Positions 1 through 8,849 of a DNA stretch of 64,000 bases are shown here, one piece after another; the stretch's first letter is position 1; each line of letters starts with the position of its first letter. The position numbers and the translations under genes were made by a program. Source of the DNA: Azorhizobium oxalatiphilum (lineage in GTDB: Bacteria; Pseudomonadota; Alphaproteobacteria; Rhizobiales; Xanthobacteraceae). Under the pieces are notes generated by a model. The model was given only the letters and a program-made list of their open reading frames with translations, did no database searches and was not told where the DNA came from. The DNA lies in contig NZ_BMCT01000002.1 in the NCBI RefSeq assembly GCF_014635325.1, forward strand, positions 558,001-622,000, written 5' to 3'.

Positions 1-1
1 G

Positions 2-46
2 GAACAGATGGCCGAAGATGGCCGCTACCGGCGCGACGTCTACTGA
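2..46 (+). CDS. C-terminal end of an unidentified protein (partial)
   Basis: A plus-strand frame enters at the window edge and ends with a TGA stop. It encodes about 14 charged residues ending in RRDVY. Too little is present to name a family. It is kept because the frame closes cleanly just before the convergent regulator gene, with about 30 nt between the two stops. Confidence 0.35.
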   Translation, partial: EQMAEDGRYRRDVY

Positions 47-76
47 TCGCGCCGGGATTGCTCAATAGAGGCCGGA

Positions 77-700
77 TCAGTCGAGGACGGCGGCCTTCAG
101 CAGGCAGACCATGAAAGCGTGCGCCGGCACGTCGCCCACGTTGCGGATGATGTGCTGGCGGTCGCAGCGATACCGCAGCGTCTCGCCCGCCTTCGCGCTT
201 TCCACCACGCCGCTCACTTCCACCTGCAGCTCGCCTTCGATCACCGAGAGGCATTCCACCGAGCCCAGCTGATGGCCTTCGCTGTCCAGCACCCCGCCCG
301 GCTCAGCGTGGAAGTCGTAATATTGCAGCCATTCGACGGTCTTGATCCAGCCGATGATGGCGAGGCGGCACAGGCCGTCCTCGGACTGGAGCATGGGCGT
401 GTCGGCGCGGGTCAGCTTCTCCACGAAGGGCGCTTCGTCCGAGGCAGCCAGCACGCGCTCCACCGTCACGTCCAGTGCCTGCGACAGGCGCCACACGGTG
501 GCAAGGGTGGGATTGGTTTCGTTGCGCTCGATCTGGCTGATGATCGACTTGGCAACGCCCGATTGCTCGGCGAGGTCGGACAGCGAGAGATTGTAAGCCT
601 TCCGCAGGCGCTGGATGGTCTTGCCAAGCTGGCCCGTGATGGCCTGTGCGCCCGGCTCCAATCCGCTGCCTCGCTCGGCGGGCTTCTCACGCTGAACCAT
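77..700 (-). CDS. XRE-family transcriptional regulator with C-terminal cupin domain
   Basis: The 207-residue protein has an N-terminal helix-turn-helix of the XRE or Cro type (about residues 20-80; the LSDLAEQSGVAKS and SQIERNETNPT stretches are typical) and a cupin-like sensor domain near residues 110-200. This is the layout of small-molecule-responsive regulators such as SutR or PuuR. The ATG at 700 was chosen because a GGGAGAG Shine-Dalgarno sits just upstream; the longer open frame has no good site. It lies 85 nt downstream of thiD on the same strand, so it may be co-transcribed under the TPP riboswitch. The ligand is unknown. Confidence 0.85.
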   Translation of the reverse strand: MVQREKPAERGSGLEPGAQAITGQLGKTIQRLRKAYNLSLSDLAEQSGVAKSIISQIERNETNPTLATVWRLSQALDVTVERVLAASDEAPFVEKLTRADTPMLQSEDGLCRLAIIGWIKTVEWLQYYDFHAEPGGVLDSEGHQLGSVECLSVIEGELQVEVSGVVESAKAGETLRYRCDRQHIIRNVGDVPAHAFMVCLLKAAVLD

Positions 701-785
701 GACTCTCCCTTTTATCGAACACTCGTTCGCTTCCCCGGACGATAGCGGCAAAGCCACAGACCGGGCAAGGAGAAAGCGGGTACGA

Positions 786-1631
786 TCAGAGGGATCGGGA
801 CGGCCAGAGGGCGTGGAAATGGTGCACCGGGCCGTGTCCGCTGCCCACCTTGAGCTGGTCGGCGGCGGCGATGGCCCCGGTGATATAGCGCTTGCCCTCG
901 GTGACGGCGGCCAGGAGATCATCACCCTTGGCCAACCCCGCCGCGATGGCGGAGGAGAGCGTACAGCCGGTGCCGTGCGTATTCATCGTGGCATGGCGCA
1001 CCGCCGGCAGCCGCAGCACACCGTCCGGCACCACCAGCAGGTCCACGCTCTCCGCGCCGGCACCGTGGCCGCCCTTCATGAGCACGGCCCTGGCCCCGAG
1101 CGCCAGCAGCGCTTCGCCCTGCGCCTGCATCTGGCCCTCATCCTCGGCAATACCCGTCTCAAGAAGGGCAGCAGCTTCCGGCAGATTGGGGGTGAGGAGG
1201 TCCGCGAGTGGCAGCAGGCGCGCCTTCAGGCTGTCGATGGCCGCATCTTCCAGCAGTCGCGCACCGGACGCGGCCACCATGACCGGATCAAGCACCACCG
1301 GCCCGACCTTCAGCCGCACGAGGGCATCGGCCACGGCGGCAATGGTGGCGGGGCGCGAAAGCATGCCGATCTTCACCGCTGTCACCTTCAGATCACTGAA
1401 GACCGCGTCCATCTGCTGCACGATGAAGTCGGGCGGCGCGTCGTGGATGGCGGTGACACCCAGCGTATTCTGGGCGGTCAGCGCGGTGATGACGCTGGCA
1501 CCATAGACGCCAAGGGCCGAAAAGGTCTTCAGATCCGCCTGAATACCGGCCCCGCCGCCGGAATCGGAACCGGCGATGGTGACAGCGATTGGCGTTGAGG
1601 CCTCGAAGGTGGGGATGCTGCTGTTTGCCAC
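786..1631 (-). CDS. thiD: Bifunctional hydroxymethylpyrimidine kinase / phosphomethylpyrimidine kinase
   Basis: The enzyme phosphorylates HMP and HMP-P in thiamine biosynthesis in the cytosol. The 281-residue protein has the ribokinase-fold signatures of the family: GSDSGGGAGIQADLKT near the N-terminus, a VLDPVM segment in the middle, and the GTGCTLSSAIA anion-hole and catalytic-base motif near the C-terminus. A GTG start at 1631 gives the normal length; the open frame continues upstream into the riboswitch and should not be used. A TPP riboswitch directly upstream supports thiamine-repressed expression. No other thi genes are present, so thiD stands alone here. Confidence 0.93.
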   Translation of the reverse strand: MANSSIPTFEASTPIAVTIAGSDSGGGAGIQADLKTFSALGVYGASVITALTAQNTLGVTAIHDAPPDFIVQQMDAVFSDLKVTAVKIGMLSRPATIAAVADALVRLKVGPVVLDPVMVAASGARLLEDAAIDSLKARLLPLADLLTPNLPEAAALLETGIAEDEGQMQAQGEALLALGARAVLMKGGHGAGAESVDLLVVPDGVLRLPAVRHATMNTHGTGCTLSSAIAAGLAKGDDLLAAVTEGKRYITGAIAAADQLKVGSGHGPVHHFHALWPSRSL

Positions 1632-1679
1632 GCTACGCCTCAGAGCATCGGAAGGCGAAAAGGGGCGCCCCTGCGCCGC

Positions 1680-1780
1680 GTCTCGGTTCCCTCCGCCGGC
1701 ATGATCCGGATCAGGTTCGCGGGTTGGCCCTTTCAGGCCTCTCAGCCGTCCATGACGGACGGCACCCCGACGAGATGAGT
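1680..1780 (-). promoter_or_regulatory. TPP riboswitch (THI element) upstream of thiD
   Basis: Read on the minus strand, the region has the conserved blocks of the thi box in order: GGGGTGCC (complement at 1761-1768), GGCTGAGA (complement about 1741-1748), then GAACCTGATCCGGATCATGC and GCCGGCGGAGGGAACC ending near 1685. These match the universal TPP aptamer core. It ends about 50 nt before the thiD GTG, fitting control of translation or premature termination by thiamine pyrophosphate. Confidence 0.95.
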
Positions 1781-1939
1781 GAGATGTAGCCGCCCCCCAC
1801 GCCGGCTTCAAGCACCAGCGTTCGGGCGCCCCGTTTCGGATGCGCGTCTTGACAGACGACCGGCCGACGCGCTTGTCACGGCGGGTGCTTTTGTCCACCC
1901 TGTCGCGCGCGCCGCTCGACGGCGCCATGGAGCGTTCCG

Positions 1940-2176
1940 GTGATTCCCTTTTTCGTCCAGATCAAGTGCCAGCTCGGCAAATCCTACGAAGTCGCCAATG
2001 CCCTGGCCGACGCGGAGATCGCCTCCGAAATCTATTCGACGGCCGGTGACTTTGACCTGCTGGTGAAGTTCTATGTCCCGGAAGGCTCCGACATCGGTCA
2101 CTTCGTGAATGAGAAGGTCCAGAAGCTGCCCGGCATCCAGGACACACGGACGATCATCACTTTCAAGGCGTTCTGA
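1940..2176 (+). CDS. Stand-alone Lrp/AsnC ligand-binding (RAM) domain protein
   Basis: This 78-residue protein consists only of the alpha-beta RAM domain found at the C-terminus of Lrp/AsnC regulators; there is no helix-turn-helix. The pattern VQIKCQLGKSYEVANAL, then EIYSTAGDFDLLVKFYV, then QDTRTIITFKAF is typical. Such domains form oligomers that bind amino acids or other small ligands. The GTG at 1940 has a GGAG about 7 nt upstream. It is followed 106 nt later by the ATPase-like gene on the same strand. Role inferred only from fold. Confidence 0.85.
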   Translation: MIPFFVQIKCQLGKSYEVANALADAEIASEIYSTAGDFDLLVKFYVPEGSDIGHFVNEKVQKLPGIQDTRTIITFKAF

Positions 2177-2282
2177 CGCTCTGGCGGAACATTGCTCCGC
2201 AGCCGTCCCGTTCCTCCCGCTCCGGCCGGAGGCGCGGGCAACCGGAAAGGCATCGGCGCCACAGGCGTGAAAGGTTTCGCGC

Positions 2283-4994
2283 ATGCGTTCGCCGGCCCCT
2301 TCCGAAGCTTCGCGGCCCGCAGCGCGCGGATCTGACGGCACTTTGGCGCACGCATCACCCGGCGCCTCCGGCACCGCCTCTCCCGACACACAGGCTGCCG
2401 CGCACGAGCCTTCCGGTGAGGCCACGCAGACACAGACCACCCTGCTCGCTCCCGCGCCCCGCGTCACAGGACCACAGGGGCTCTCGCCCGCCGAGGCCGC
2501 GCGCCGGCTGAAACTGTTCGGCCGCAACAGCCTTGAAGACCTGCCCCGCCAGCCCCCCGGACAACTGCTGCTTGGCGCGCTGAAGCATACGCTGGCGCTT
2601 CTTCTGCTGGCTGCCGCCGCGCTCTACACGGCCATGGGCGATGTGACGGAAGGCTTTTTCCTGATCGGCTGCGCCGGCCTTTATGTGCTGCTCGCCGTCA
2701 TCCGGCAGATCCAGCGCGATCGCATCCGGGTTGCCCTGCACCGGCTGGCCGAACCGGCGGTGCGCGTTCGCCGCGACGGCCGCCCGATCCGCCTGCCCGC
2801 CGGCGATCTCGTGCCCGGCGACGTCATCGCCTTCGCGGAAGGCGAGCGCATGCCGGCCGATGGCGTGCTGCTTTCCAGCGATCCGGTCACGGTCGACGAG
2901 AGCATGAACGGGACAACCTCCATCCGGACGGAGAAATATCCCGCCGGGGTTGCGGCATCGCAGACGCTCGCCTCCGATGCCTGGACTCCGGAGGCGGTGG
3001 CGCAAACCTGGATCTTCCCCGGCCGTGTGCCCTCCACCGTCCTGTTGCGAGGCGCGCTGAATCTGCGCGGACGGGGCTTTGTGCAGATCGCCGCCACCGG
3101 CGTGGCCGCGCTCGGGCGTGGCGGCCCGACGCGCACACTGCTGGATGACAGTCCCTCCCCGCTTCAGCTGGCCGCCGGGCAAATCGCCCGCAGGTTGGCC
3201 CTCGTGGGCATCTGCTTCTGCGTGCTGGTCACGGTGGTCACGGGTCTGTTTCAGGATGACTGGTACCTCGGCGGTCTTGCCGGCATCGCGCTGGCGCTGG
3301 CACTCGCACCGCAGGAATTGCCGCTGCAGCTCGACCTGCTGCTGGCCCACGCCGCCCGCCGCCTGTCGCGCGTGAAGGTTCTGGCCCGACGTGGCACGGT
3401 GGTGGAAACCATCGGCGCCACGACGGTGCTCTGTGTCGGCAAGACCGGCCTGCTGACCGAGGGGCGGATCACACTCACGGCCTTGCGTGAAGCCGGCGGC
3501 ACACTGGTCCTGGCCCCCGGCGTGCCGGTTCCCACCCGCGGCCACGCGCTGCTGCGCCTCGCCCTCTACGCTACGCCTCCGGCCCCGACCGACGCCCTGG
3601 ATCGGGCTATTCTGGCGGTGACGGACACAGCACTGCCGCCGCCCGATGCACGGCTGGTGGAAGCCTATCCCCGGCGCCGCGATCTCAACGCTTACGTGCA
3701 GCACTGGCGGGCCCCCGGAGGTGGCGACCTGTTCGCCGCCAAGGGGGCGCCCGAAGCCATCGCCCGCCTCTGCCATCTGGAAGGCCATGCCTACACCGCC
3801 ATGGAGCGGGATGCGGCTGAGTTCGCCGCCCATGGCCTCCATGTGCTGGCAGTGGCCTATCGGCAGGTCGCGAAGGATGTCCCCACGCCCAAGGGCACGC
3901 TGTTCACCTTCGCCGGCCTCATCGCCTTTTCCGATCCTGTCCGTTCCGACGTGCCGCAGGCCATGGGCGAGGCGAGGCGCGCGGGCGTCAAGGTGCTGCT
4001 GGTGACAGGCGATCACCCGGCCACGGCCCGCGAGGTGGCGCGCCAGTCCGGCATCGACACCACTGCCGGCGTACTGACCGGGGCCGAGATCGCACGCCTG
4101 ACACCCGAGTCGCTGATCACGCGCGTCAGGGAGGTGCGGGTATTCGCCCGCATCCAGCCCGAGCAGAAGCTGGCCATCGTCACGGCTCTGCGAAACGATG
4201 GCGAGGTGGTGGCCGTCACCGGCGACAACGAGGGCGACGTGCCGGCGCTGGCAGCCGCTCAGATCGGCATCGCGGTGAGCCGTCGCGCACCGGACGCCGT
4301 GCGGCAGGTGGCGGGGCTGGTGCTGCTCGACGATCGCTTCGCCTCGCTGGTCGCGGGCATCCGCAGCGGTCGACGCGTGTTCAACAATCTCAGACGGTCG
4401 TTGGTCTTCATCGCCACGGTGCGCGGCGCCATGGCGGGACTTGCCTTCGTGCCCCTGCTCATGGGCGTGCCGCCTCTGCTCTATCCCGTGCATGTGGTGC
4501 TGGTCGGCCTGCTGGCCGGGCCGTTGACGGTGCTGGTGTTCCGGAGCGAACCCGGCAACCGGCACGCCATGTCACGCCCGCCCCGCGCCGCATCGGAAGC
4601 CCTGTTCGGCAGCGCGGAGATCACCTCCAGCCTGCTTCAGGGTCTGGTCCTGCTGGCGGTGTTGCTCGCCCTCTATGTGGGTGCCGTGCGCCTCGATCAT
4701 CCCGGGCTGGAGGCGCGCACATGTGCGTTCCTGGCTCTCCTCATGACGCTGCCAGTCCTGGCCTTCGCCAGCTCCGCCGAACCGGGCGCGCGGCTGTTCG
4801 GCCGACAGCGCGGAGGATTCTGGGCAGTTACGGCGCTGGTCGTGGTCATCGTCGCGCTGGTGCTGCTCTTGCCACAGGCTGCCATCCTGTTTCGCCTGGG
4901 CCCCATCACCCCCGTACAGATGGCGCTTGCCCTGATCCTCGCCCTTGTGGCCGGAGGGTGGGGAGGCCTGCTGCGTCGATTCGGCCAGCCCTGA
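2283..4994 (+). CDS. P-type ATPase family protein lacking the catalytic aspartate (probable pseudoenzyme)
   Basis: The 903-residue membrane protein has the full P-type ATPase layout: a variable N-terminal 50 residues, a pair of membrane helices, an A domain, helices carrying PQELP (343-347; canonical PEELP), P and N domains, and a C-terminal helix bundle. KGAPE at 487-491 and TGDHPATA are well kept. Key catalytic motifs are not. DKTGT is GKTGL with Gly386 in place of the phosphorylated Asp, TGES is GTTS (210-213), and GDGVND is GDNEGD (647-652). No frameshift or stop is present, so the gene appears maintained. It probably no longer pumps ions through an Asp-phosphate; a scaffold or sensory role is speculation. 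Upstream start choice is uncertain. Confidence 0.85.
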   Translation: MRSPAPSEASRPAARGSDGTLAHASPGASGTASPDTQAAAHEPSGEATQTQTTLLAPAPRVTGPQGLSPAEAARRLKLFGRNSLEDLPRQPPGQLLLGALKHTLALLLLAAAALYTAMGDVTEGFFLIGCAGLYVLLAVIRQIQRDRIRVALHRLAEPAVRVRRDGRPIRLPAGDLVPGDVIAFAEGERMPADGVLLSSDPVTVDESMNGTTSIRTEKYPAGVAASQTLASDAWTPEAVAQTWIFPGRVPSTVLLRGALNLRGRGFVQIAATGVAALGRGGPTRTLLDDSPSPLQLAAGQIARRLALVGICFCVLVTVVTGLFQDDWYLGGLAGIALALALAPQELPLQLDLLLAHAARRLSRVKVLARRGTVVETIGATTVLCVGKTGLLTEGRITLTALREAGGTLVLAPGVPVPTRGHALLRLALYATPPAPTDALDRAILAVTDTALPPPDARLVEAYPRRRDLNAYVQHWRAPGGGDLFAAKGAPEAIARLCHLEGHAYTAMERDAAEFAAHGLHVLAVAYRQVAKDVPTPKGTLFTFAGLIAFSDPVRSDVPQAMGEARRAGVKVLLVTGDHPATAREVARQSGIDTTAGVLTGAEIARLTPESLITRVREVRVFARIQPEQKLAIVTALRNDGEVVAVTGDNEGDVPALAAAQIGIAVSRRAPDAVRQVAGLVLLDDRFASLVAGIRSGRRVFNNLRRSLVFIATVRGAMAGLAFVPLLMGVPPLLYPVHVVLVGLLAGPLTVLVFRSEPGNRHAMSRPPRAASEALFGSAEITSSLLQGLVLLAVLLALYVGAVRLDHPGLEARTCAFLALLMTLPVLAFASSAEPGARLFGRQRGGFWAVTALVVVIVALVLLLPQAAILFRLGPITPVQMALALILALVAGGWGGLLRRFGQP

Positions 4995-5157
4995 ACGTCA
5001 CGAACCGGCCGCATCATCATGAAACGGTGCGCCTGCCATTCCAGTAGCATTCACGCAGACAAAACAACCGACGTTGCTTGAAATCACGCAATCGTCGCTT
5101 GGCTTGCACCATGCGCTTTGCCATGTGCTGGAGATCATCTGATCAAGGGACGTTTGT

Positions 5158-5823
5158 ATGTCGAGCACGCAACTGCGCTGGGTGAAGGTCTGGGACGCGC
5201 CGACGCGGCTGTTCCATTGGAGTCTCGTGATCCTGGTCGCCTGCGCCTATTTCACGGCGCGCTTCGGCATGATCGAATGGCACTTCCGGGCCGGCTACGC
5301 CATTATCGCGCTGCTACTGTTCCGGCTCGTGTGGGGCTTCGTCGGCAGCGATACCGCGCGTTTCAGCCGTTTCCTGCGTTCGCCTTTCGCCGCGCTCCAG
5401 CATCTCGCGCATTTCCATCGCCGCGAGCCCGACACCGAGGTCGGCCACAATGCGGCCGGCGGCTGGATGGTGCTGGTGATGCTTGCACTGCTGCTGTTCC
5501 AGGTGGGCAGCGGCCTGTTCTCCAATGATCAGGTCTTCTCCGAAGGGCCGCTCGCGCAGTTCGTCGACTCCGGCACCAGCGACAGGATCACGGGCTGGCA
5601 CGAGTTCAACTTCAATCTCATCCTCGGCCTCGTCGGCCTGCATGTGCTGGCGGTGATCGGCTATGCGGTGGTGAAGCGCCACGATCTGGTGCGGCCCATG
5701 GTGACGGGCTCCAAGCGCCTGCCCCGTTCCATCGCGGCTCCGCGCATGACCAGCCTTGTGCTTGCAGCCGTGCTGTTCCTGGTAGCCGCGGGTATCGCCT
5801 ACGCCTTGTCCACACTTTCCTGA
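5158..5823 (+). CDS. Cytochrome b561-type membrane protein
   Basis: The 221-residue protein has about four to five hydrophobic helices and the bacterial cytochrome b561 / Ni,Fe-hydrogenase cytochrome b pattern: VWDAPTRLFHWSL with a heme histidine at 20, RFRLVWGFVGS-type loop, VGHNAAGG in the second heme helix, and GWHEFNFNLI plus LVGLHVLAVI in later helices. Such proteins pass electrons between quinone and periplasmic c-type cytochromes. The ATG at 5158 follows GGGA at a good distance. A cytochrome c' gene faces it across a shared terminator, which suggests a functional pair in the membrane and periplasm. Confidence 0.9.
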   Translation: MSSTQLRWVKVWDAPTRLFHWSLVILVACAYFTARFGMIEWHFRAGYAIIALLLFRLVWGFVGSDTARFSRFLRSPFAALQHLAHFHRREPDTEVGHNAAGGWMVLVMLALLLFQVGSGLFSNDQVFSEGPLAQFVDSGTSDRITGWHEFNFNLILGLVGLHVLAVIGYAVVKRHDLVRPMVTGSKRLPRSIAAPRMTSLVLAAVLFLVAAGIAYALSTLS

Positions 5824-5839
5824 GCGGACGATCAAAATG

Positions 5840-5878
5840 AAAGAGCCGGCCGGACAATCGCTGTCCGGCCGGCTCTTT
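5840..5878. terminator. Bidirectional intrinsic terminator
   Basis: A perfect 17-bp inverted repeat (arms 5840-5856 and 5862-5878, starting AAAGAGCCGGCC) with a 5-nt loop ends in T runs in both directions. It lies between the convergent cytochrome b561 and cytochrome c' genes and would stop transcription from either side. Confidence 0.93.
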
Positions 5879-5913
5879 TTGTTTGTCAAAGTCCCGCGCG
5901 CGGGAGGCTGCCC

Positions 5914-6339
5914 TCAGCGCTGGGTGTAGGACTGATGGCAGGCGCGGCAGTTGCTGCCGACGGCAGCCATGGCGGTCTTCAGCCCATCGGGCGTGCCCAC
6001 CTTGTCAGCGTTGGCGGCGATGTCGGCCTTGAACTTGGCAAGCGCCGCGTCGAAGCCCGCGCGGTCGGTCCAGAGAGCCGGAGCAGCCTTGGTCTCGCCG
6101 ACGTTCGAACCCTCGGGGAACAGCGTGCCGAACTTCTCGGCATCGGCGGCGTAATCCTTGAAGATGGCTGCGGCCTTGGCGGCATCGTAGGGCGTCTCAC
6201 CCTTCATCATGGCCGCTGCGACCTTCGTATCGTCGCCGATCTCCTTCATGAGCGCCCGGCGCTCCTGCATCACGTTCTGGGCCAGGGCAGCCGTAGTGGC
6301 CAGAGGAACAAGAAGGGCGGCGAGAAGGGCAAGACGCAT
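5914..6339 (-). CDS. Cytochrome c' (class II c-type cytochrome)
   Basis: A 141-residue secreted protein. Residues 1-20 form a Sec signal peptide ending in ALA-Q. The mature part is a four-helix bundle with the heme motif CRACH very near the C-terminus, as in all class II cytochromes c, and starts with the family phrase VMQERRALMKEIGDD. Members bind NO or act as electron carriers in the periplasm. The ATG at 6339 is preceded by GGGAG. The upstream region carries a dyad that may be an operator. Confidence 0.92.
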   Translation of the reverse strand: MRLALLAALLVPLATTAALAQNVMQERRALMKEIGDDTKVAAAMMKGETPYDAAKAAAIFKDYAADAEKFGTLFPEGSNVGETKAAPALWTDRAGFDAALAKFKADIAANADKVGTPDGLKTAMAAVGSNCRACHQSYTQR

Positions 6340-6359
6340 CGGCAACTCCCGAGGGACGA

Positions 6360-6380
6360 TTAGAACCACTCTCGTTCTAA
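6360..6380. promoter_or_regulatory. Palindromic site upstream of the cytochrome c' gene
   Basis: TTAGAAC and GTTCTAA form a perfect 7-bp inverted repeat separated by 7 nt, 21 nt upstream of the cytochrome c' ATG. Position and symmetry suggest a regulator-binding site near or over the promoter. The regulator is not known. Confidence 0.45.
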
Positions 6381-6539
6381 ACGGCGAAAGGTGAAGCGAC
6401 CATGGCACCGCAGTACGTCTCGCGAAAGCGTGATGGTAACAGCGGTTTCGAGCAACCAAAGATTGCACGCCCACTCATCAACTCGCGCTTTACGCAGAGT
6501 TTCCCGGCGGTAACTAGGCGATTCACATCACCTTTTCAC

Positions 6540-8849
6540 TCAAGCGGAACGTCGCACCGCGCGGATGGCGTCGAACACCGCGAGCGGTGTCGCCGGCATG
6601 TCGAGATGGCCAATTCCGTGCGAGCGCCACAAAGCGTCCACCACCGCATTCATCACCGCCGGACAGGAGCCGATCGCCCCCGCCTCCCCTGCTCCCTTCA
6701 CGCCAAGCGGATTGGTGCGGCAGGGCACGTTGCGCGTCTCGAAGCGGATATCGGGCAGGTCGGCTGCGCGCGGCATGGCATAGTCCATGAAGCTGGCGGT
6801 GATGAGCTGACCATCCTCGTCATAGACGGTGCGTTCCAGCAGCGCCTGCCCCACGCCCTGCGCGATGCCGCCGTGCACCTGCCCAGCCAGCAGCAGCGGG
6901 TTCAGCGTCATGCCGAAATCGTCCACCACCACATACTCCACCAGTTCCACCGAGCCGGTGTCGGGGTCGATCTCCACCTCGCAGGCATGGGTGCCATTGG
7001 GATAGGTCGCCTCGGACGCGGCAAAGGCATCCGTGGCGTTGAGATGATCGGCCGTGGCAGAGGGTAGGTTCGCCAGTTCGGCCAACGAGAGGCGTCGGTC
7101 AGTGCCGGCCACGGCGAGCGCACCGTCGAGGAATTCGAGATCAGCGGGATCCGTCTCCAGCGCGTCGGCGCCGAGTTCCTTCAGCGCCTCTGCCATCCTG
7201 CGCGCCGCGCCCGCCACCGCCGCACCGCCGATGGGAATGGAGCGTGAGCCGCCGGTGCCAGAGCCGTTGGCGAGATCGTCCGTGTCGCCCTGAAGCACCC
7301 GCACATCGGCCAGCGGCAGTTGCAGTTCGTTGGCCACCAGTTGGGCGTAGGCAGTCTGATGCCCCTGCCCGCTCGACTGGCTGCCGATCTTCACCGTCAC
7401 CCGTCCGTCGACGCCAAGGGTGAGGAAAGCCGGCTCCGCCCCGCCACCGCCGCAGGCTTCGATATAACTGGCGAAGCCGAAGCCCCGGAGCTTGCCGACG
7501 GCACGGGATTTTGCCGCGCGCGCCGCGAAACCCGCATGGTCCGCCAGCTCGAGAGCGCGCGTCATGTGGCCGTTGAATTCGCCACTGTCATAGAGACGGC
7601 CGGTCTTGGTGCGATAGGGCATCTCGTCCGGCGAGATGAAATTGCACCGGCGCAGCTCTTCCGGTGGGATTCCGATCTGGCGTGCGGCGGCATCCACGAT
7701 GCGCTCGATCACATAGGCCGCCTCCGGGCGACCGGCGCCACGATAGGCGTCCACGGGAGCGGAGTTGGAATAGACACCGCGCACGCGCGCATGGAAGGCG
7801 CCGATCTTGTAAAGACCCGGCAGCATGGAAGCGCCGCCCCACGGCACGAAGGGGCCGTAATAAGAGAGATAGGCGCCCATGTTGGCGAGCGTATCCACCT
7901 CAAGGCCGAGGAAGCGGCCGTCCGCATCGAGGGCCAGAGCCACGTCGGTGATGTTGTCCCGCCCCTGGCTGTCGCCCTGAAAGTGCTCGTTGCGTTCACC
8001 GATCCAGGCCACCGCATGATTGAGCATGCGGGCGGCCAGCGCGGTCAGCGGATATTCGCAGAAGGGGAACATCTTGGTGCCGAAGCCGCCGCCCACATCG
8101 GGCGTGATGACGCGCAACTGCTCACGATCCCATTTGAGCACCTTATCGGCGATGGCATTGCGCAGCAGGTGGCTGCCCTGGCTGCCCAACGTCAGGCGAA
8201 TGCGCCCGCTCTCTTCGACTTCCGCCAATACACCGCGCGTCTCCATGTAGTTGGTGACGATGCGGTTGTTGACGAGCCGAAGGCGCACCACGTGCCGCGC
8301 CGTTGCAAAGGCGGCCTCGGATGCGGCGGCATCTCCGAACTCTGAAGTGAAGGCGATGTTGCCGGGCCGCTCCGCATACACGAGCGGCGCGCCGTCTTCC
8401 GCCGCCACTCCGAGATCGGCGACCGCCGGCAGAGCGTCCCAGTCGATCTCCAGTGCCTCGGCGGCATCGCGCGCGGCGCTCAACGTATCGGCGACGATAT
8501 ATGCGATCGGATCCCCCACGTGGCGCGCCGTACCGCCCGCTAGCATGGGATGACCGGGCACCCAGAGCTTGTCTTCGCCAACAATCGTGATGGCGGCTGC
8601 CATCGGCATGTCGCCATAGTCAGCGAGATCATCGGCCGTGAGGATCAGCCGCACACCCGGCAGGGCGCGCGCGATCTCCAGATCTGCGAAGGCAAAGCGG
8701 GCGTGGGCATAAGGGGAGCGGACCACGAGGCCCACCCACGCATCGCTGGCCGCCGCGGCATCGGCCACATAGCGACCGCCGCCCGTCAGCAGGGACGCAT
8801 CCTCGACACGCTTGTGGGGCTGCCCGACACCGAACTTCAGTTGCGCCAT
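6540..8849 (-). CDS. Xanthine dehydrogenase / CoxL-like molybdopterin-binding subunit, orphan
   Basis: The 769-residue protein matches the large, Mo-cofactor-binding subunit of the xanthine oxidase family: an N-terminal GQPHKRVEDASLLTGGGRYVAD start, PDVGGGFGTK, the active-site loop AYRGAGRPEA (the form II pattern, not the AYXCSFR of true CO dehydrogenase), GSQSSGQGHQT, and the catalytic-glutamate motif GVKGAGEAG. It likely oxidises an aldehyde or heterocycle by Mo-dependent hydroxylation. The small [2Fe-2S] and FAD subunits that normally accompany it are not adjacent, so partners must be encoded elsewhere. The substrate cannot be read from sequence. The next gene upstream on the strand is a molybdopterin-binding protein. 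Confidence 0.92.
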   Translation of the reverse strand: MAQLKFGVGQPHKRVEDASLLTGGGRYVADAAAASDAWVGLVVRSPYAHARFAFADLEIARALPGVRLILTADDLADYGDMPMAAAITIVGEDKLWVPGHPMLAGGTARHVGDPIAYIVADTLSAARDAAEALEIDWDALPAVADLGVAAEDGAPLVYAERPGNIAFTSEFGDAAASEAAFATARHVVRLRLVNNRIVTNYMETRGVLAEVEESGRIRLTLGSQGSHLLRNAIADKVLKWDREQLRVITPDVGGGFGTKMFPFCEYPLTALAARMLNHAVAWIGERNEHFQGDSQGRDNITDVALALDADGRFLGLEVDTLANMGAYLSYYGPFVPWGGASMLPGLYKIGAFHARVRGVYSNSAPVDAYRGAGRPEAAYVIERIVDAAARQIGIPPEELRRCNFISPDEMPYRTKTGRLYDSGEFNGHMTRALELADHAGFAARAAKSRAVGKLRGFGFASYIEACGGGGAEPAFLTLGVDGRVTVKIGSQSSGQGHQTAYAQLVANELQLPLADVRVLQGDTDDLANGSGTGGSRSIPIGGAAVAGAARRMAEALKELGADALETDPADLEFLDGALAVAGTDRRLSLAELANLPSATADHLNATDAFAASEATYPNGTHACEVEIDPDTGSVELVEYVVVDDFGMTLNPLLLAGQVHGGIAQGVGQALLERTVYDEDGQLITASFMDYAMPRAADLPDIRFETRNVPCRTNPLGVKGAGEAGAIGSCPAVMNAVVDALWRSHGIGHLDMPATPLAVFDAIRAVRRSA

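Noticed and set aside
2355-4565. 736-aa minus-strand open frame opposite the P-type ATPase gene
   Set aside because: High-GC antisense shadow: His/Gln-rich low-complexity protein, no ribosome site, while the plus strand has clear domains.
5130-5157. FNR/FixK-like site (GATCATCTGATCAA) before cytochrome b561
   Set aside because: Spacing and half-sites do not match TTGAT-N4-ATCAA.
6360-6380. Irr (ICE) or LexA box
   Set aside because: ICE needs TTAGAA and TTCTAA about 3 nt apart, here 9; the alphaproteobacterial LexA box is a direct GTTC repeat, here inverted.
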